DNA of 64,000 nt from Rugalucina vietnamica (Eukaryota > Mollusca > Bivalvia > Lucinida > Lucinidae). Where the stretch lies: NCBI GenBank assembly GCA_964017185.1, contig OZ024880.1:47939071-48003070 (forward strand), given 5' to 3'. A program made the position numbers and the translations under genes. This document shows, in pieces, positions 34,904 to 45,915 of this stretch (position 1 is the stretch's first letter; every line of letters begins with the position of its first letter). The notes beneath the pieces were generated by a model. The model saw only the letters and a program-made list of their open reading frames with translations, was not told the origin of the DNA and searched no databases.

Positions 34904-34976
34904 TAAGAGCGTATATAGACCATCTTCAAACTGCAGTTGAATGTTTGAAGATGGTCTATATACGCTCTTATAAAGG
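34904..34976. repeat. Perfect ~29-bp-stem hairpin
   Basis: TAAGAGCGTATATAGACCAT then CTTCAAAC is repeated inverted after an 11-nt loop. Confidence 0.85.
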
Positions 34977-35509
34977 GATTCTGCCAGAAGAATAAATGCT
35001 AAACAAAAACGAATTTGTTTCTTTAAACACGTTTACGGATATTTACAATGTTGTCAAACAGACGTCTGCTAATGATAGACAGGTGATCAGAACACAATTT
35101 CTTCTTCCAACATGTTTCGTAGGTCGGAAAATCATAAAAACATTTAACTCACCGAAAACGTGTAGCAAAACCCATATAGTTGCCTATCCTATGTGACACT
35201 TACATATTTCGCTACCCGTGCCAATACCGCAAGTGACCGATCGTCACTGTACAAAGTCACAAGTCCTGTACAATCGCAGTTGTTCGTTCACTTCCGCTCC
35301 CGTACTGTGGCTTTGACAACATTACAAGTGAATGAAGAATTATTTGAACTTGCTAAGATGTCTTACTTTATGAAGTTTGATTTTCGTTGGAAATTACCCA
35401 TAGATATGTTTCTTTCAAAACCACACATCTTCCTATGTAAGCTAAAAATCATTTTGTGTACGCCGATTTTGTTATAACGCTCAAATTGAAGATTTTCAAA
35501 CTAAAATAC

Positions 35510-35635
35510 CTTCTCTACAAGTTTTCCTGTCGGCTTCCAGAACAAAACCGAGGTTACAGTCACAAGAGTAGCCATTTTCCGTAGGAAGACATATCTGATC
35601 ACATCCTGACACACCCCTTGCACACGCATCAAAAT
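35510..35635 (-). CDS. Exon 13: EGF module
   Basis: 42 codons, phase 1-1, six cysteines: DFDAC start, CLPTENGYSCDC, GFVLEADRKTCREG. The donor is GAAG|GTATTT. Confidence 0.87.
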
Positions 35636-35678
35636 CTGAAAGAAATGTAGATCACATAAAGTTTAAAATTGTAGATCA

Positions 35679-35922
35679 GGGCCCAGTTGTTCAAAACTAA
35701 CGACATCGTTAGTTAACGTTTCGTTAAAATTTCAAACATTAATATTACAAATACACTGTTATTTTTTGTTGAAAAAATGTGAGAATCCTTTGCACTGCAA
35801 AGGATTCTCACATTTTTTCAACAAAAAATAACAGTGTATTTGTTACTTTAGCTGATATTTGCTTAACAAATTTATGTCTTAACGATATCGTTAAGCTAAC
35901 GATGCTTTGAACAACTGGGTCC
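35679..35922. mobile_element. Palindromic MITE with GGGCCCAGTTGTTC ends
   Basis: TIRs GGGCCCAGTTGTTCAAA and GGACCCAGTTGTTCAAA. The centre (35747-35842) is a perfect 48-bp-arm palindrome. Confidence 0.85.
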
Positions 35923-36349
35923 AGATAAGTAAACCATTGGATCTATATGCTTGTGAACTGATCCCTTAAATTTCGTGTTTTTTTTTTCTTTTCAATTCAG
36001 AATTATTATTATAAAATTCATGAAAATACATATTTTATTATATCATTAAAAGCTGTTTGTCATCAAGTATATGTAAGCACATTTGGCTTTTAATATTTAC
36101 AAGCAGGAAAACTGTAACCATGTTCAGTTGAACTGAAAAAGGTTAACATTATAACCCTTTCGAAGGAGTCGTCCATTTAACTCTTCCATTTAATTCTTAG
36201 TTAAACGTTACAATAAGGTTCTTATTTATCGCCTGTTTACTTCTCTGTCATGCTGTTTGTTTAAGTTGATGCTAGCCAAACGCCATCCTTGCTTTGACAT
36301 ACATACTATTCTTGTTCAACAAAGCAGTGCTTTATTTTGAGTTTCTCTC

Positions 36350-36672
36350 TTTCAATACCTAGTAGTTTTTGGGTTGCGATTTTCAATTTCTAAGTCAAAG
36401 TCGATACTTCTGTGGTGGTTCATTCGTTTTATGTCTTGGTGTTTGAAATTTTTTTTGTGCTGTTGGCGCCTTATGTATGTTTTCATATTTTTAGTTAAGT
36501 TGAGGTAACTGAGTGGCCACCTATTGGGAAAATAGCTGCTCATTCGGCTTACGATATGTTTCATGGTATAAGTACCTGATTGTTGGTTTGGTTTTTTCCC
36601 ACCTCGGTTTTTGGAGTGGGAATCTTTTTCTGATTGCGCCTTTTCCTGATCTTTGCCTACTTGTACCTTTTT
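36350..36672 (+). repeat. PLE 3' region, solo
   Basis: Close copy of the PLE 3' end: GTCGATACTTCTGTGGTGGT, GGCCACCTATTGGGAAAATA, CTTTGCCTACTTGTACCTTT. Confidence 0.75.
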
Positions 36673-36890
36673 AAAAAGTCACGTTCTGTTGAGTCAAGTT
36701 GACCGGGTTAATTATAAAACCCTCCCTGCATCTGCATGTAATTTATATAATTTTATTTCTTTTGCTCCAAACACAGATTGTTGGCACTTGTTAGAACCGC
36801 CTCACCAATGTGGTTATAACGGATACCTAAAATCTATGGTTTGGGTTTAAAGGGAGATAGTCAGAAATATATTCAGACAGAGTTACTCAC

Positions 36891-37019
36891 AGTCACACTG
36901 AGTCAAGTTGACTGCGTTTACGACATAACCTTCCCTACAACTGCAGGAAAATCTTCCCCGAGTGTTGGTACACAGCTGGTCGCATATGTTCAAATCTGCC
37001 GTAATACATTCATCTACAT
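36891..37019 (-). CDS. Exon 12: Ca-binding EGF module
   Basis: 43 codons, phase 1-1, six cysteines: DVDEC start, CTNTRGRFSCSC, GYVVNAVNLTQC with an NLT glycosylation site. Donor GTGAGT, acceptor TTTTACAG. Confidence 0.87.
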
Positions 37020-37307
37020 CTGTAAAATATTGAATTCAGATGTTCTTATTTACTCTCAGGCCAAACATTATGACGTTTTATATTATTTTGGGTTAATACA
37101 ATGCATTTAGTTATCCTAGTTATCCGCTCGCCTTTGATGAATAAATGTCTCATGCACACGTTTTCATATGAATACTAATTCTTATATCAATATGCACACA
37201 GCTTCCGTGGCCATGATATTCAATCAGAACTTAAAATACACTTAAATTATCAAATAAAACAAAACATTAGCCAGAATCAATTAAATGTAATCATTAGCTT
37301 TATATAC

Positions 37308-37454
37308 CTATACATGTAGTACCATCCGTGTCGAGTGTGTAGCCTGTTTTACAAGAACACGTAAAAGATCCGATAGTGTTTATGCAGTCTTTGTATTCGT
37401 CACCACAAACGTTTGTATCTTCGCATTCATTGGTATCATTATCGCAGCTTACAC
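37308..37454 (-). CDS. Exon 11: Ca-binding EGF half of a double module
   Basis: 49 codons, phase 1-1. It starts GVSCDNDTNEC and has CINTIGSFTCSC and GYTLDTDGTTC. Together with exon 10 it makes 86 aa, the same size as the one-exon double modules (87-93 aa). Confidence 0.87.
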
Positions 37455-37464
37455 CTGGAAGTTT

Positions 37465-37725
37465 GACAACATATGATCGAAATCTAGACTTATACATGTA
37501 CATATTAGAACACATGATAGAAATATAGGTTTACGCCTTCAAACATTAGAACTTGATCGAAAATATAGGCTTACGAATGGAATTATTAGACTAACGATCG
37601 AATAAACCTTTATATAGTAGAACATGTGATCGAAATATACGCTTCCATCTTAAAATATTTGAAATCATGATCGACTTAAAGGCTTATCGTATAAATATTG
37701 GAACCGATTATCGAAAATATTAGTC
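37465..37725. repeat. Minisatellite in the intron dividing the double EGF module
   Basis: About five degenerate units of ~50 bp with the core GATCGAAATATAGGCTTACG. Confidence 0.65.
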
Positions 37726-37829
37726 TATCCAATAGATGGAGGAAACAGTTTTACACAAACTGATTTTCATACAACCAGACGACAGCACGAATCTCATTTA
37801 TAAAACGTGGTTCATATTCAAAGTTATAC

Positions 37830-37940
37830 CTTCCCAGCCGAGTTCACAGAGACATCCCCTCACTGGATCGCACTCTGTGGCACCCTGGCCACACTCACAT
37901 GTCAACTCACAGTTGTCCCCATAATGCGGAGACTCACATG
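37830..37940 (-). CDS. Exon 10: laminin-type EGF half of a double module
   Basis: 37 codons, phase 1-1. It reads ACESPHYGDNCELTCECG and ends CLCELGWEG, with the eighth cysteine supplied by exon 11 (GVSC). This eight-Cys pattern is fused to a Ca-binding EGF in a single exon elsewhere in the gene (exons 16, 21, 22, 24); here an intron divides the two. Confidence 0.85.
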
Positions 37941-38333
37941 CTGAAATTAAGTATGCATTATATAAAATTATATGCATAAAAATTGAGCAAGTATTAAATT
38001 GTGTTTGGTTTGCTGCTTAAAGTCTCAGTCAGCATCTATGTCGGATTGTTGTTTCATTTTTATGGGAAGCTATTGTGATTGAAGTTGATGCAAGTTTTTT
38101 AGTGTATTTTTACAGACGATACCATGAGGCTATTGATCCCGTTAAAGGCTGGTTTCTAGTATCAAAACAATGACTTGATTGGTATTCTCTCATGGGTCTT
38201 GGTCATTATTGTTGACAGTCAACTTACATGAAATCTTTAAAATCTAGTGATAGCAATGATCTTCCAAGAAAGAGACGCATCGTGCGGTCATCATATAATA
38301 TGTCATTATCACCGATTGAATAACGTCAGTACC

Positions 38334-38370
38334 TGTAAACGCTTTGCCGTCATTTTCCAGGTGGTATAAA
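38334..38370 (-). pseudogene. Duplicated tail of exon 9
   Basis: Copies the exon-9 end (TTTGCCGTCATTTTCCAG, then GGTGGTAT) with an adjacent GTAC on the donor side. It is ~205 bp downstream of the real donor. Confidence 0.65.
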
Positions 38371-38384
38371 GTACAACTGGGGAG

Positions 38385-38570
38385 TACAGGGTCATATCTT
38401 TTTTTCCTAGTTTTGCTCCAAAACTTGCATTGTGGGTACTCGTTCTAACAATCCATGTCTAGAGTGAAAACAAGAAAAAATACCCCCAAAAATACATCTG
38501 ATTTATTTTTTCATTTTTTACATACTTAAAAATCTCTGTATTTTGCATGGACAACATGTTTTGCTAATGA
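38385..38570. repeat. MITE-2 fragment
   Basis: Contains TTTGCTCCAAAACTTGCATT, GTGGGTACTCGTTCTAAC and AAAATCTCTGTATTTTGCAT of the family. Confidence 0.5.
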
Positions 38571-38573
38571 TAC

Positions 38574-38690
38574 CTGTACAAGTTTTGCCGTCATCTTCTA
38601 GTTGGTATCCTGTGTAACATCCGCACGTGAAGCTGCCTTGTGTGTTGGTGCAGGACTGGGTACATACTGTCAACTCACACTCGTCACGAT
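38574..38690 (-). CDS. Exon 9: Ca-binding EGF module
   Basis: 39 codons, phase 1-1, six cysteines: DRDEC start, [12 protein letters not shown] and [13 protein letters not shown]. The donor is ACAG|GTATCA. A partial copy of the exon tail occurs at 38334-38370. Confidence 0.88.
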
Positions 38691-38884
38691 CTGCAAACAT
38701 TATATTAAAGAATGAAACACAGTATAAAAAAGACAATCGCATGTGAATTCAAGAGGTATTCAAACTTAATCGGGCACAAACAAGACGCCCCGGCTCAGAG
38801 TCAGCTAGCCGATTTTACGTAAAGAAAAAGAATACAATATAATACGAGATCCTTTGAAAAAAGGTACAAGTAAGAAGCAGTAAA

Positions 38885-39600
38885 ACATTCTCACGGTGAA
38901 TATATGAGTTAAAAGGTACAAGTAAGCGACGATCAGGAAAAGTCGCAATCAGAAAAAAACCAAGGTGGGAAAAAATTTATTTAACAATCAGGTACTTATA
39001 CCATGAAAACATACCGTAAGCCGAATGAGCAGTTATTTTCCCAATAGGTGGCCACTCAGTGTTAACTAAACTTAACTGAAAATATGATAACATACAAAAG
39101 GGGCAAACAGCACAAAAATTTAAACACCAAGACATTAAACAATAAGAACCACCACAGAAGTATCGCCTTGAAACGATCAGTAATATAGAATTACTGGCGG
39201 GCTTAAACCGCTTTTACAAGTACCTAACATCACCCTCAGCTTCTGCAGTGCTTCACAACATTTAGTTAGTTGTTCGGTCCTCGTGGTGAATCCCTAACTA
39301 GTCAATGAATCATCGTGAACAAACAAATAAATCATGATAAACATCCTGATGAATCAAAAACCAGGACTCAAAGATTGAGTAAGCTGCCCGACGATGGAGA
39401 TCCCTGGGCGCCCAATAACTTACTATCTCCGAAGCAAATGAAAAACACCAGTTGAACCCTGGTGGGCCAAGCAACAGACAAGATGCTCCGGTCCCAACCC
39501 ACTAAAATGAATAGCTTTAAATCTGGGCCATCATAGAGTCTGACGCCTGACCCACCGGCGTGCAATTAAATAAGGCAGCATAGTTGCCAACCATGACTGG
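38885..39600 (-). mobile_element. PLE copy: ORF end and 3' region
   Basis: Same 3' region as the 21383 copy, truncated at the ORF C-terminus (NYAALFNCTPV region). It is inserted next to a scrap of the hammerhead repeat (GAAGCAGTAAAACATTC at 38876-38892). Confidence 0.7.
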
Positions 39601-40229
39601 AAACAATATTAAATTCGACAACCGAAGATACACAATACATGAAATTTTAAGTTTGATTATTCAGAAAGTAAATGACGCCACAAAGTTTATTTCAATGACA
39701 AAAATATCTACAGCTGTAGACAAAACGAAAAAAGTGATTAATCTTCTTTAAAAGCTCGAATAAACCCAAACTGTTTTGAATTATTTTATATATCATCATG
39801 TATTTTGTTAATCACTTGCCTCTTCACATCATTCTAAAAAGCTCAACCTATTAACAGACTGCCTTTCTTCTAACTTATCATACCATGAATGTATATACCC
39901 AAGCATAAACGACCCTGATTCAGTCTTCAGACCTTCTCCTGAAGTAGTGGTCTAAGCAAGGGTATTGCATCACTTCTCAACTTCCTTCCATATATTTCTT
40001 TATTCTATCAATTGTTAATTATTTGTTCTATTTCAGATCAAGGTAGGCAACTCTGGTACTTTCATTTATCAAAAATAAGTGTGAAAATATAGATTTTCTG
40101 TTTTCGGGAGATCGTTCTAGTGGTGTTAAACATAAGCATCCTAGGCTCTCTCCAAAACAGCAGAAATGTCATTTCCAGTCTGGTTTCAAATATGTTTAAA
40201 AAAGAAATCATAAAATATACCTGAATATT

Positions 40230-41335
40230 GTTAAATTTATTTTTTTGGATGGTGACGTTCCTCGTCGTGCTTCTTATGGTGTTTACATTTCGCAACTTAT
40301 TAGGTTTGCTAGAGTCTGCAATCATGTTACAGACTTCAACGCTCGAAATAAATGTTAAACGGCAAAACTTCTCCAACAGGGCTATCGGTATCATAAACTT
40401 CGAAAAACCTTTTCTAAATTTTATCGTAGACACTATGAATTGATTTCCAAATATAATGTTAGGTTAAAGACGCTTTTAAGTGAGGGCCTTTCGGAACCTG
40501 AATTTTATGGTGACTTAGTTTACAAATTTAAGAAACTTATAGGAATTAATGATTTTTCTTTTCAGTTCAGAAAAATCATAACACGTTACAGACGTATAGG
40601 TTATAACTTAAATGTTATGCGACAGTCTGCATGCTTTGTTTTTAACCCAATCATGGTTTATAACTATGCTGCCTTCTTTAATTGCACGCCGGTGGGTCGG
40701 GCGTCAGACTCTATGATGGCCCCGACTTAAAGCTATTCATTTTAGTTGGTTGGGGCCGGAGCTTCTTGTCTGCTGCTTGGCCCACCGGGGTCCAACTGGT
40801 GTTTTTCTTTTGCTCCGAAGTGAGTAGGTTATTCGGCGCCCAGGGATCTCCATAGTCGGGCAGCTTACTCAATCTGTGAGTCCTTGTTTTTTATTCATCA
40901 GGATGTTTATCATGATTTATTTGTTTGTTCTTGATGATTCATTGACTAGTTAGAGATTCACCACGAGGACCGAAGAACTTACTAAATGTTATGAACCACT
41001 GCAGAAGCTGAGGGTGAGGTTAGGATCCTGTAAAACCGGTTTAAGCCCGCCAGTAACTTTGTGTTACTGATCGTTCCATGGCGATACTTCTGTGGTGGTT
41101 CTTTTTGTTTTATGTCTTGGTGTTTAATTTTTTTTGTGCTGTTGGCGCCTTATGTATGTTTTCATATTTTTAATTAAGTTAAGGTAACTGAGTGGCCACC
41201 TATTGGGAAAATAGCTGCTCATTCGGCTTAAGTGTCTGATTGTTAGTTTGTTTTTTTCCCACCTCGGTTTTTGGAGTGGGAATCTCTTTCTGATTGCGCC
41301 TTTTCCTGATCTTTGCCTACTTGTACCTTTTTATG
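40230..41335 (+). mobile_element. PLE copy, plus strand: RT tail and 3' region
   Basis: ORF pieces at 40228-40443 and 40440-40730 (frameshifted) read LRVYNVRLKTLLSEG-like text, SEPEFYGDLVYKFKKLI and NYAAFFNCTPVGRASDS, then the full 3' region to CTTGTACCTTTTTA. With the copy at 38885 it forms an inverted pair. Confidence 0.7.
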
Positions 41336-41562
41336 AATATAATGAAAATAAGTATTGGTACGTAAACTCCTCTAAATACATAAATTGATTTTTTTTTAAA
41401 TGGAGTATTAAACTATTGATATGCACTTGTATTTATTTGTATTCTCATGTAAAATATATTCATAATTGAATAAATAAACATATATAATGGATATCATCAT
41501 CTAACCATTAAATCATCATCAACTCTTTTTGCTCATATATCATCCTTCGGAGAAGCTTGATG

Positions 41563-41603
<41 letters not shown>

Positions 41604-41604
<1 letters not shown>

Positions 41605-43130
41605 ATGACTCGGTTAAAAACTAAGCATGCAGACTGTCTCATAACATCATTTAAGTTATATCCTATACGTCTGTAACGCGTAATGATTTTTCTGTATTGA
41701 AAAAAAAAAATCATTTCTTCCTATAAGTTTCTTTAATTTGTAAACCAAGTCACCATAAAATCTGGTTCCGAAAGGCCCTAGCGTAAAAGGGTCTTTAGCC
41801 CAACATTAAATTTGGAAATCAGTTCATAGTGTCTACGATAAAATTTAGAAAAGGTTTTTCGGAGTTTATGATACCGACAGCCCTGCTGAAGAAGTTTGGC
41901 TGTTCAACATTTATTTCGCGCATTGAAGTACGCAATATGATTGCTGACTCTAGCAAACCTAATAAGTTACGAAATGTACGCCATAAGAAGCTCGGCGAGG
42001 AACGTCACCATCAAAAACCGGAAAGTTTACTATATCAAAATCAAAGTCATCGCGTTTATCATAAATTTTAGAAGAAAAGAATCCATTTGCAATAGAAATA
42101 TGTTAGTCCAAAAATGGGGCTTCGGTGTCCGTGATGTTTGCTTTATTCAACTGTAGTTCAGGGGGATAAATTTGTTTGATCATGCCTTCAAAATAAGGAT
42201 TGTCAAAGTTGAAAAGGTCATCCAGATACCTAGAAGTCGTATTAAAAATAACATCAGCTTGATTGTCATGGTTAAGAGAATCCATGAAATCTCTTTCGTA
42301 GCAGTATAAATATATATCAGCTACGAGAGGGGCGCAATTTGTACCCATCGAGATTCCAACAATTTGCCTGTATAACTTAGTTCCAAATCTAATATAACTA
42401 TTATCCAGGAGATAGGATAAGGCATCGCTTACATTCTGACATGACCCAAGTGTATATCACTTTGGGCAGAGGAAGTGAAAAAAGCTTTTCTGTCATTACA
42501 GGTCAAATAAAGTGAACCATAGTTTTTTAATGCTCCTTTGAATGTCCACTCTATCAGATCGAGTAGTTTTTCTTAAATCAGATTATTTGGCAATGTGGTA
42601 TACAGAGTAGAAAAATCGTATGTGGACAAGCTCGTAGCACGGAACCTCGCCAGAATTTTTATTGACCAAAACCAATTTTTATTTGAAGTTCCATACACCG
42701 TCTCACAGTATCGTATGATATGAGATTGATAGTAGTAAGACAGGAAGTTAATAATTTAGAAAGTTCAGTGGTAGTGCAAGAACTAGAATTAGCAATAAAT
42801 CTAGCTTTGTACGGTCTTATTTTAAACTTAGGTAACCAATAGATCGTAGGAAGTTTGTCCTGGCCTTCATTGACACAAACAGAAAACTTTACAGGTAATT
42901 TATTTAAGTGAGTATTAACTACAGACATTTCATCACTATCTGTCTCCTGATAAGCCCTGGTACCACCAAGCTCCTTCCTGTTTTAAGGTGTTAGTATAGT
43001 GAAGCCTACAAACAACAATAACAACATTGTTTGCGGCCTTGTCTGCTGGAATCAAGACATATTTTCCTTGGAATTCTTGGATACCCTGGTTCAAATGCCT
43101 AAGGATAAGTATAAGTAGATAACTTTTAGT
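41604..43130 (-). pseudogene. PLE copy, minus strand: longest RT remnant
   Basis: Pieces in order: IPADKAANNVVIVV, KFKIRPYKARFIANSSSCTT, MGTNCAPLVADIYLYCYERD, SRYLDDLFNFDN and EAPFLD. These are RT motifs in PLE order, with frameshifts and stops. It ends at a 41-nt A-run (41563-41603). Confidence 0.7.
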
Positions 43131-43315
43131 TGTTGGCATTTAATTTCTCAAGCGTCACCTGCTGTATACTCGATTACTATAATTTTTGTTGGCTATTCTC
43201 TTGTGCAATGAGAGATTATATCAATCACCAATATCAAACACACAAACACACATCCCTATCTGTTAAAAAAATAGAAAATGTGTTTATGAAACACTATGCC
43301 CCCAACTGGTGCGTC

Positions 43316-44038
43316 ACTTTCAAGATGTGACAATTTCTGAAAATTGAAAAGTTCAAATTGCACAAAAAAGACAAGAAATTAATCTGATAGGTATATCCCA
43401 ACCATATGCATATCTTCAAAGCATATCAAAAATTGAAAAATATCGGTATTAAACTGTACGAGGAGTTGCGCACACAAGGTACCCTCTATCCATTCACTGA
43501 AATGCCCGAAAAAATGACTAAGTTCAAATTGTGAAAAAAAGGACAACAATAATCTGAAGATTATATCCAAACAATATTCATATTTTCAAAGCATGATCAA
43601 GGTACCCACTGTCTATTCACTTTCATTGTCAAAATGCCTGAACAATGGCTGTTCAAATTGCGTAAAAAGTGACAAATTTACCTGAGGATTATAGCCAAAC
43701 AATATGCACATCTTCAAAGCATGGTCACAACATGAGAATCGGTATTAAACTGTAGGAGGAGTTGCGCACACAAGGTTCCCACTGTCTGTTCACTTTATTA
43801 AGAATTAAAAAGGGACACAACTCTCACAGAATGGGCCCCTAGCCCCTTGAATTTTCTTAAAAGAAAAAAAAAAGGTCCTCTTAATTTTCATATACAAACT
43901 ACATACCAAGTTTCAAGTTCCTAACTCTAACGGTTCTTGACCTAGTGTAAGCGTTACTTACATACTGGGTACACAGACACACGGACGGACAGACCCAAAC
44001 CAATATGCCCCCTCAACGTTCGAAGTTGGGGGCATAAA
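43316..44038. repeat. Interspersed repeat with internal tandem units
   Basis: Two to three diverged units (GTATTAAACTGTA-GAGGAGTTGCGCACACAAGG; CATCTTCAAAGCAT), then the tail CACACGGACGGACAGACCCA and ATATGCCCCC. Family not named. Confidence 0.5.
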
Positions 44039-44059
44039 AATGTAACTATCTGTACTCAC

Positions 44060-44191
44060 CTACACATGTATCATTGGTTAGTAGTTCGTAACCTGTGTCA
44101 CAAAAACATTTAGCCTCTCCATTCTCCTCAATGCATCCATTTGCATTACTACAGACATTGGTACTACATACCGCAGGGGTTGTTGTAGCGT
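44060..44191 (-). CDS. Exon 8: EGF module
   Basis: 44 codons, phase 1-1, six cysteines. It opens DATTTPAVC rather than DxDEC, so the Ca-binding motif is missing. It continues CIEENGEAKCFC and GYELLTNDTCV. Acceptor TTTTCAG and donor GTGAGT are clear. Confidence 0.85.
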
Positions 44192-44399
44192 CTGAAAATA
44201 TTTTCATATAGATAAGATAATGATCTTAATAAACAACAGTCCTAAAGAGTGAACTATGAACAATTTCTGGGTGTGTATCTTTTTCTATTTGTTTGATTTG
44301 TATACGTTTCAACTACAAATCTACCTTATGCTAACATTTTGGAAAAGTGCTGCTTTCTCAGATGACAAATCCATCTTTTTGTGTACAGGCAAAGCTTAC

Positions 44400-44452
44400 C
44401 TTCAGTATATATATTTGCTGTGCTATCGTTTGTATAACCGGCGAGACAGTAA
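44400..44452 (-). pseudogene. Duplicated tail and donor of exon 7
   Basis: Minus strand codes YYCLAGYTNDSTAN then IYTEG and retains a GTAAGC donor. The real exon end, CHVGYTYDSTANNCTAG, is only 15 bp upstream. Confidence 0.75.
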
Positions 44453-44466
44453 TAGGAAAGGCCTAC

Positions 44467-44592
44467 CTGCGGTACAGTTATTCGCTGTGCTATCGTATGT
44501 ATAACCGACATGGCAGGAGCAGTTAAAACTACCTTCGGTGTTTGTACAGACTTGATTACAGTTTGATATTTGTTCATCGCACTCGTTTATAT
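44467..44592 (-). CDS. Exon 7: Ca-binding EGF module
   Basis: 42 codons, phase 1-1, six cysteines, DINEC start and CTNTEGSFNCSC. The donor is GCAG|GTAGGC. A diverged copy of the exon's 3' end with its own GTAAGC donor sits directly downstream at 44400-44452. Confidence 0.88.
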
Positions 44593-45015
44593 CTGAAAAA
44601 AGTAATAAACAAGGTATTTACAAAAGTTTTTTTTTTATGTTTTATAGCATTTCATCACCATAAAAACAATATCTCTAATTTTTAGAGATGTCACGTAGTG
44701 GTTGTTTGTGTGTATTGTTGTGTTCAACTGAGAAGGTCATACCCAGACGGGGCAACTATTGAGAATCCCATCCGAAAAACTATGGAAGCCCGGTATCGAG
44801 ATTTAAAAAGTCAGTGGGAAAATAACGAAACAAAAGGCTATATTCTACTTCTTGCATTCCAACCCTTGTGCATAGTAAGTCCCAATATTTCATGCCACAT
44901 GTTTTATTCAATAATGGTCACATTGTATAAAGAGTGTAACACATAGCGAGGTTTACCTAAAATCATTAAATATACAAATATTATATATATATATTGAAAT
45001 AAGAGTTGACGTCAC

Positions 45016-45411
45016 ATGTTTTTTGGCTTTAATAGAAAATATTCTATAATAGAACAAAACTTCTTTGATTTTAATGGTAAAATATTTTATGTACATGCAA
45101 ACATGTCATGTGATGTTAAAAACGTCCTGTACGTAATTAGATGTTTAGGGTGTAATGAGTATTATATAGGACAAACTGGCGGAAAACTAAGAGATAGGCG
45201 CACAGTACATGCGCAACAAATACGAGACCCCTCGACAAGACAAATTCCTTTAAGCGCACATTTAGACATGTGCAGTAAAGTCACTCCAAAATTTGTCATG
45301 TTTCCGTTTTTCAAAATTAAAACCGAGACAACTTCGGCTAGAATAGCTAAAGAACACTTCTTCATAAAATGTTTTAAGCCATTATTAAATGCATCGAACT
45401 TAACTTCATAG
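45016..45411 (+). pseudogene. PLE GIY-YIG endonuclease fragment
   Basis: 131-codon frame with HANMSCDVKNVLYVIRCLGC, NEYYIGQTGGKLRDRRTVHA and SARIAKEHFFIKCFKP. The VLYVI...YYIGQT pattern is the GIY-YIG signature of endonuclease-bearing PLEs. No RT precedes it in frame, so it is a 5'-truncated insertion. Confidence 0.7.
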
Positions 45412-45650
45412 GGAAAAACATAAATATAAAAAAAATAATTATAGGGGCGTTTACATACTTCATACAAGGTGCGCCGAAAATTCAACGGCGGGACACTATG
45501 AACATTCAATATGGCCGTCGACTACCGGAAACGTCACGTAACCGGAAACGTCGCCGTTTCTAACGTTACATTGAAAAGCCGCACTGGCGAAAGCGCTTTG
45601 TCTTATTTACTGAATCAAATTTACGGCATGTGAATCAGCTTGTTATTTTA

Positions 45651-45751
<101 letters not shown>

Positions 45752-45875
45752 GAGAAATAGGACAAACATCAAACAAAAATCTTCCCGGTGGCACTGGATC
45801 CTAAGAAAGGATTCGAAAATGATTGAAATAAGTATATAGGGGGATTAAACCATTAACAGTGCAAGAATAAATCAA

Positions 45876-45915
45876 ACTAAGCGCGCTTTCGGCTTTCGCC
45901 TTCTTCAGAGTCAAT
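45876..45915 (-). ncRNA. Hammerhead-like motif in the left PLE arm
   Basis: Minus strand: GACT, CTGAAGA, A-GGC-GAAA-GCC, GAAA, GC-GC-GC, TTAGT. Stem I is short (3-4 bp) and an unpaired A lies in stem II. The inverted copy at ~49215-49255 lost a base in stem I. Confidence 0.45.

Larger units (their letters stand above)
32766..35310 (+). mobile_element. TIR transposon with CACAGTA ends (Transib/RAG-like termini)
   Basis: 2,545 bp. Inverted ends of about 80 bp begin CACAGTATGGGAGCGGAAGT and, at the right, CACAGTACGGGAGCGGAAGT. They are flanked by the direct 5-bp duplication GCTTT (32761-32765, 35311-35315). CAC-A-GT-like termini with 5-bp duplications are features of Transib and ProtoRAG elements. 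The transposase core is absent; only a short zinc-finger ORF, a tandem array, a hairpin and a MITE-1 fragment remain. Family assignment is inference. Confidence 0.75.

Noticed and set aside
39340-39380. CTGATGA in the PLE 3' region as a hammerhead core.
   Set aside because: No GAAA at the right distance and no stems; the word is not conserved in other copies (CTGATCA at 21832).
44698-44946. 82-codon plus-strand frame (LRRSYPDGATIENP...).
   Set aside because: Has one plausible soluble stretch but no family I recognise and no splice or transposon context; left unannotated.
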